From: Flammeovirgaceae bacterium UBA976
GTDB taxonomy: Bacteria > Bacteroidota > Bacteroidia > Cytophagales > Cyclobacteriaceae
Direction of reading: 5' to 3'
Assembly (NCBI GenBank): GCA_002292365.1
Contig: DBBU01000057.1
Span: 467-38,242, forward strand
Length of the DNA stretch: 37,776 nt
Both the position numbers and the translations under genes were made by a program. The notes below the pieces were generated by a model that did not search any database, was not told the DNA's origin, and saw only the letters and a program-made list of their open reading frames with translations. Shown here piece by piece: positions 33,975 through 37,776 of this stretch. Every line of letters starts with the position of its first letter. Position 1 is the first letter of the stretch.

Positions 33975-35168
33975 ATGCCCCTTAACGGTGAATTTTATGA
34001 CTTTTTAATCAAGAATGAAATTCAACAGTTTTTACGTAATCATGAATATACCGACATCAATACTTTACTACTCAATCCCCCAAAGCTTATTAAAGCCTGG
34101 ACAAAAGAGATAATAGCTCAACTCGTCGCTCGTAAAAAATGCAAAAATAAACTTCCAATTTGGTATCAAACACCGAATATTTATTACCCACCCCCCTTAT
34201 CGGTTGAGCAGTCCTCTTCTACCACAACCGCTCAGTATAAAGGGAGATTGGTTGAGGGCAGCGTACTTTATGACCTTACCGGTGGCATGGGTGTTGACTG
34301 TATGGCCCTTGCCACACATTTTGATACCTCATGTTACGTCGAGCAAAATAAAGATTTATGTCACAGATTTTCAATAAATCAAGAACTTTTAGGGCTGGGT
34401 CACATCAACATTCAACATCAGTCTGCCAAAGAAGCTTTAGCTCACATAAAAACTTCAGACGTTATATACCTTGATCCAGCAAGAAGAAACGTTAATCACA
34501 AAAAAATATTCCAATTTGACAATTGTACTCCTAACATTAAGCCTTTACTCTTCGAGCTAAGGAAAAAATCACAATCAATCATGATCAAAGCTTCCCCAAT
34601 AATTGACCTTTCAAAGGGACTCCTTGACCTTGGCTCAGTGGCTGAAATACACATCATAAGTGTCCGCAACGAATGTAAAGAGATCATCTTCATCCTCAAT
34701 AATGAAAGGTACACCCCTCCCACGCTATATTGTGTTAATCTAGACAGTCTTCATCCAACCCTACATGGAAATCTTACTGAAGAAAAAATCCTGAGTATTC
34801 AATACTGCATGCCGAAGAATATTATTTTAGATCCCAATACTTCCATATTAAAAGCAGGTCTGTTCAAAACCATAGGGCATCACTATGGACTTTCCAAAAT
34901 CGCTATTAATACGCATTTTTATACCTCAGATAAGAAAATAAAAAATTTCCCTGGTAGACAATTTGAAATAATCAGTTCCCTAAATAAAAAAAACATTAAA
35001 AAATTACTCCCCGCTAGAAAAGCCAACGTCATCACAAAAAATTATCCGCTCTCCGCTGGGGAACTCAAAAGCCAATGGGGCCTCACTGATGGTGGAAATT
35101 ATTTTATATTAGGATTTAGAAATCAAGAAAACGAAGCCCAATGTTGGCTGACAAAAAAAATAGATTAG
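33975..35168 (+). CDS. Class I SAM-dependent methyltransferase with THUMP-like C-terminal domain
   Basis: 397 residues. After an N-terminal region of about 85 residues, the SAM-binding motif I is YDLTGGMGVD (99-108), the acidic residue after beta-2 is in YVEQNKDL (Glu123), and motif IV is VIYLDPARRN (about 163-172), the D-P-A-R variant seen in the TrmG10/TGS1-like RNA methyltransferase group. The C-terminal part ends with PARKANVITKNYPLSAGELK and GGNYFILGFR, the pattern of a THUMP-like domain. An RNA or tRNA substrate is therefore likely but unproven. The ATG is one base after the asd stop. It is convergent with the other methyltransferase gene in the window, with a 68-base gap that shows no strong hairpin. 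Confidence 0.85.
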   Translation: MPLNGEFYDFLIKNEIQQFLRNHEYTDINTLLLNPPKLIKAWTKEIIAQLVARKKCKNKLPIWYQTPNIYYPPPLSVEQSSSTTTAQYKGRLVEGSVLYDLTGGMGVDCMALATHFDTSCYVEQNKDLCHRFSINQELLGLGHINIQHQSAKEALAHIKTSDVIYLDPARRNVNHKKIFQFDNCTPNIKPLLFELRKKSQSIMIKASPIIDLSKGLLDLGSVAEIHIISVRNECKEIIFILNNERYTPPTLYCVNLDSLHPTLHGNLTEEKILSIQYCMPKNIILDPNTSILKAGLFKTIGHHYGLSKIAINTHFYTSDKKIKNFPGRQFEIISSLNKKNIKKLLPARKANVITKNYPLSAGELKSQWGLTDGGNYFILGFRNQENEAQCWLTKKID

Positions 35169-35236
35169 CCCATAAACTGATCTCGCCATAATATTTTTAA
35201 CTGCCTCCCTTTGCTCAAAACAAAAGCTATTACTAT

Positions 35237-35854
35237 TTAGTAAGTATTGATTTTAGTATAACCCTTTGAAAAAATCATCCCATCTTTTCGGAAAAGATGG
35301 GCACTGGTTTTAAATTCTTTAGCTAAAATTAATGTATTTAAGGGTGCCAGTTGACGTGCCGCTATGCGTGTGCTCATTCCAAAAAAGACATACATTAATT
35401 TGATTAATTGCTTACTCCACCAGTTAGTATACTGAAAGTCTGAAACAAAAAGAGTCCCCTTTTTTTTCAGTATTCTCGCTATTTTGTCCAGCACTTCTCC
35501 CAATTGAAAAGGGGTGAATACATCGAGAAAAAAAGGACATATTACTATGTGAGTGCTTTCATCCCCCAGCGAATATTCTAAAAAATCTGCACAAATAAAC
35601 TGTACGTTAGCAGGAGTCGACATCTGGGCTAATTTAATCATCTTAGCAGACTTTTCAATGAATATGACGCGATCTACATGCGTCAACTGCTTTAAAATCT
35701 TACCAGATCCTCCCCCTAATACCACTACGGTATCTGATTTATTTAGAGACTCCAACCACTGTGTACTCGCTTGATATAGTCTTTCTCCAAAAATGAGTTT
35801 TGCCATAAAGTCATAACACCACGCAATCCCATCAAAGTCATTTTCCTTCACCAT
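35237..35854 (-). CDS. Class I SAM-dependent methyltransferase, UbiE-like
   Basis: 205 residues from the ATG at 35854; the longer open frame to 35923 adds a Cys/His-rich stretch that reads through the upstream gene and is unlikely. The N-terminus FDGIAWCYDFMAKLIFGERL (7-26) resembles the UbiE/MenG start. Motif I is VVVLGGGSGK (43-52), Glu67 ends beta-2, motif II/III region is ICADFLEYSL (87-96) and DVFTPFQL, and VSDF (137-140) matches post-motif III. A hydrophobic region at about 148-160 may let it sit at the membrane. It overlaps the UbiA-like gene by 7 bases, so the two are surely co-expressed. A prenylated or lipid-like substrate is inferred. Confidence 0.82.
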   Translation of the reverse strand: MVKENDFDGIAWCYDFMAKLIFGERLYQASTQWLESLNKSDTVVVLGGGSGKILKQLTHVDRVIFIEKSAKMIKLAQMSTPANVQFICADFLEYSLGDESTHIVICPFFLDVFTPFQLGEVLDKIARILKKKGTLFVSDFQYTNWWSKQLIKLMYVFFGMSTRIAARQLAPLNTLILAKEFKTSAHLFRKDGMIFSKGYTKINTY

Positions 35855-36657
35855 AAAAAGATCAAAGGATAATAAAATATGGCATCGGCATAAATGCGAA
35901 AGCGCTCGCCCGACACAAACCAAGCCGGCCGCAATAAGATGATCGCAAGTTGCAGAGAAGAAAATAGATATATAATCTCTAAATGCATAAAATAAGGTTG
36001 ATAATAAGTGATAATTATAGTAGATAGTGCTGAAATAATGAGTAATCCGCCCAGTAATTGGAACGTGCGTTTTTTACCCATTGACAAAGACAAAGACCCA
36101 AATTCATTAAAGCGATCTTCCTCCAATTCAAATGTCGAAATTAAAACAATGTTGACAAAAGCCAATAATGCAAGTTGCATCCAAAGGAGTCCATGTATTC
36201 CCTCTAATTGGTCCATCTGAATGAGAGGAAATAAAAATACACCTCCGCCATAGAGGAGTGCCACGATTATTTCTTTGACTAAAAAAGCTGATAATTCTGC
36301 AGATAGGATCAAATATACCAAGCACATCAGTGCAACTAACAAACCCGATTGGATTAATTCTAGCGGTAAATAAAACAGCAGGGTCAAGCCCAATAAGCCT
36401 ACAAATAGTGTGGTTACAATAATTGCCTTTTGATTTTTTTTATGAAAAATTCTCCTCGCGCCCTTTTGATGTAATTTATGTCTCACATCACGCTGATGGT
36501 CCAGCGTATAAATGAGCCAAATACATACCGCCAAAGCCAATGATACTGCGACGGGGACCTCCACATTAAGTTCGTCTCCTATAAAATTAAGAAAGATGAC
36601 CCCACCCAGCACAATGTCAAGGGACAGCCATCTTATATATTTTAAAATTTCCATCAT
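35848..36657 (-). CDS. UbiA-like integral membrane protein (divergent prenyltransferase fold)
   Basis: 269 residues with about eight to nine hydrophobic helices. It has the two acidic motifs placed as in UbiA-type prenyltransferases: YTLDHQRDVRH (Asp53, Asp57) after the second helix, where the usual N-D-x-x-D pattern is altered, and STFELEEDRFNEFGSLSLSM with Glu177, Asp181 and Gly187 near residues 174-193, followed by GKKRT as in canonical enzymes. The loss of the Asn and the E-for-D change make catalysis uncertain. Two adjacent ATGs can start it. It lies 32 bases after atpG and overlaps a UbiE-like methyltransferase, so it may prenylate an aromatic or other acceptor. I do not recognise a named relative. 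Confidence 0.75.
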   Translation of the reverse strand: MMEILKYIRWLSLDIVLGGVIFLNFIGDELNVEVPVAVSLALAVCIWLIYTLDHQRDVRHKLHQKGARRIFHKKNQKAIIVTTLFVGLLGLTLLFYLPLELIQSGLLVALMCLVYLILSAELSAFLVKEIIVALLYGGGVFLFPLIQMDQLEGIHGLLWMQLALLAFVNIVLISTFELEEDRFNEFGSLSLSMGKKRTFQLLGGLLIISALSTIIITYYQPYFMHLEIIYLFSSLQLAIILLRPAWFVSGERFRIYADAIFYYPLIFLW

Positions 36658-36689
36658 CTCAGTTTTACCTGAAGTTCAGAAATAAATCT

Positions 36690-37583
36690 TTAAGATTCTT
36701 TTGCAAGTGCTTCTGCACCACCAACAATCTCCAATATTTCCTTTGTAATCGCCGCTTGCCGCGTTCTATTATAAGTAAGTTTAAGTTCCTTCAAGAGCTC
36801 ACCTGCATTATCTGTAGCTTGCCCCATAGCGGTCATCCGAGCTCCATGTTCGGAAGCATTGGATTCTAACAATCCTTTATAAAATTGTATTTTCAAAGAC
36901 TTGGGAATAATCTCATTGAAAATGAATACTTCATTTGGCTCAGCGATAAAATCAATGTTTAGAGCATTGATTCCCTCTGAAGGCCCTATAGGAAGAATGG
37001 GCAAAAACTGCTCATTCCGTATAATCTGAGTGGCCACATTTTTAAATTCATTGAATATGATCTCTATTTGATCATATTCTTGAGATACGAAAGACTTCAT
37101 GGTATACTCTGCGGCGGCACGCACATGATCGAAATCAAGTGAGTTAAAAAGATCATAATAGTTATCTATGATTGAATAACCCCTTTTCTTATAATATTCA
37201 AAAGCTCTTTTACCTATTGGAAGAATATGTAAATTGCCCGAAGCTTCAATATGACTGTATTTTTCGGCAATTAAACTGCGGGTATGCTTAAAAATATTAC
37301 TGTTAAACGCACCACACAATCCTCTATCAGAACTGATCACGACCAGAAGTACCGCATTGACATCACGTTCCTGCCCGTAAGGATTATCTACGGATTGGGT
37401 ATCAACGGCACTCGATACGTTCTGCATAACTCCATCCAACTTCTCAGCATAGGGGCGCATTTGCATGATCCGATCCTGTGCTCTGCGCAACTTGGCTGCC
37501 GCAACCATTTTCATGGCTTTGGTAATTTTTTGTGTAGACTTTACACTCGCTATTCTTTTTTTTAAGTCGTCTAGTGTTGCCAT
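36690..37583 (-). CDS. atpG: ATP synthase F1 subunit gamma
   Basis: 297 residues, the normal length. Gamma is the rotating central shaft of F1. The N-terminal helix LKKRIASVKSTQKITKAMKM (6-25) followed by VAAAKLRRAQ, the central VVISSDRGLCGAFNSNI (about 82-98), and the C-terminal helix with SEHGARMTAMGQATDNAGEL and NRTRQAAITKEI are diagnostic. The gene starts 3 bases after the atpA stop, in the usual atpA-atpG order. Downstream, the UbiA-like gene begins after 32 bases with no clear terminator in between. Confidence 0.97.
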   Translation of the reverse strand: MATLDDLKKRIASVKSTQKITKAMKMVAAAKLRRAQDRIMQMRPYAEKLDGVMQNVSSAVDTQSVDNPYGQERDVNAVLLVVISSDRGLCGAFNSNIFKHTRSLIAEKYSHIEASGNLHILPIGKRAFEYYKKRGYSIIDNYYDLFNSLDFDHVRAAAEYTMKSFVSQEYDQIEIIFNEFKNVATQIIRNEQFLPILPIGPSEGINALNIDFIAEPNEVFIFNEIIPKSLKIQFYKGLLESNASEHGARMTAMGQATDNAGELLKELKLTYNRTRQAAITKEILEIVGGAEALAKES

Positions 37584-37586
37584 ATT

Positions 37587-37776
37587 TTAAGAATTAAAGT
37601 TCTTCTTAAGTTCAATGATAGTTTCAACTAATAATTTTTCAGTATCTTCTTCAAGTTTACCTGAACTTAAAACAGACTCTAAAATTTCTGGTTTTTCAGA
37701 TTTACATTTTTCAATAATCTTAGACTCAAACTCAGCAATATCTTTAAGTTCAACATCATCCAAATAACCTTTAACT
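37587..37776 (-). CDS. atpA: ATP synthase F1 subunit alpha, C-terminal end (cut by window edge)
   Basis: Only the last 62 residues or so are present, running off base 37776. The visible sequence GYLDDVELKDIAEFESKIIE, then KPEILESVLSSGKLEEDTEK, and the end IIELKKNFNS match the C-terminal helical domain of F1 alpha (the region G-x-L-D-x-V-x-V-x-x-h-x-x-F-E). The position directly before atpG supports this. The TAA stop is at 37589-37587. Confidence 0.9.
   Translation of the reverse strand, partial: VKGYLDDVELKDIAEFESKIIEKCKSEKPEILESVLSSGKLEEDTEKLLVETIIELKKNFNS

Noticed and set aside
35855..35923. N-terminal extension of the UbiE-like methyltransferase up to 35923
   Set aside because: The extra 23 residues (Cys/His-rich) lie within the UbiA-like coding region, and the ATG at 35854 gives the typical methyltransferase start.

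Overview
The window is a dense, AT-rich, mostly minus-strand stretch of a Bacteroidota chromosome, most likely of the Cytophagales type. Several features point this way. There is a TTG-N19-TANNTTTG promoter in front of a tRNA-Phe gene. There is a lipoprotein with the domain architecture of the type IX secretion protein PorE, a DksA-like protein without a zinc finger, and several small proteins of kinds I associate with Bacteroidota. Starts are not preceded by strong Shine-Dalgarno sequences. I see no IS element, prophage, CRISPR array, integron or rRNA; this looks like core chromosome.

Layout. 1-3163 (-): trkA, trkH and the 5' part of lgt, a K+ uptake and lipoprotein-maturation operon with a good -7 element upstream. 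3282-5320 (-): a GDSL/SGNH esterase lipoprotein overlapping a Na+/alanine symporter. 5483-8728 (+): an ABC ATPase and a large FtsX-type permease, divergent from the esterase as in the E. coli tesA/ybbA-ybbP locus. 8739-11755 (-): agmatinase and a PSMA-like M28 peptidase with TAATG coupling. 11831-13504 (-): glnS. 13701-14372 (+): FKBP lipoprotein. 14426-16047 (-): rhomboid protease and polyprenyl diphosphate synthase. 16167-19438 (-): a small conserved protein, a PolB-like 3'-5' exonuclease and RNase R in one tight operon. 19562-21264 (-): manA and lipB. 21279-21625 (+): a broken yraN. 21630-26565 (-): purM, an MFS transporter, the PorE-like lipoprotein and a small conserved protein. 26610-28733 (-): a two-gene heterodisulfide-reductase-like membrane electron-transfer module. 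28813-28885 (+): tRNA-Phe(GAA) with terminator. 29091-30774 (-): DksA-like protein, scpB and rluB. 30899-32425 (-): a membrane-anchored FMN-binding glutamate synthase-like protein. 32426-32980: the only gene-poor gap, holding a probable decayed coding remnant and the asd promoter. 32981-35168 (+): asd and a THUMP-like methyltransferase. 35237-37776 (-): the end of atpA, atpG, then a UbiA-like membrane protein and an overlapping class I methyltransferase.

Most genes are housekeeping: tRNA charging, purine, lysine/threonine and lipoate synthesis, ATP synthase, RNA decay, chromosome condensation and K+ balance. The parts most worth a second look are the lipoprotein version of the TesA/YbbAP locus, the UbiA-like/methyltransferase pair behind the ATP synthase genes, the HdrDE-like pair, and the yraN pseudogene with two lesions. 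I found no clear new defence or mobile system.
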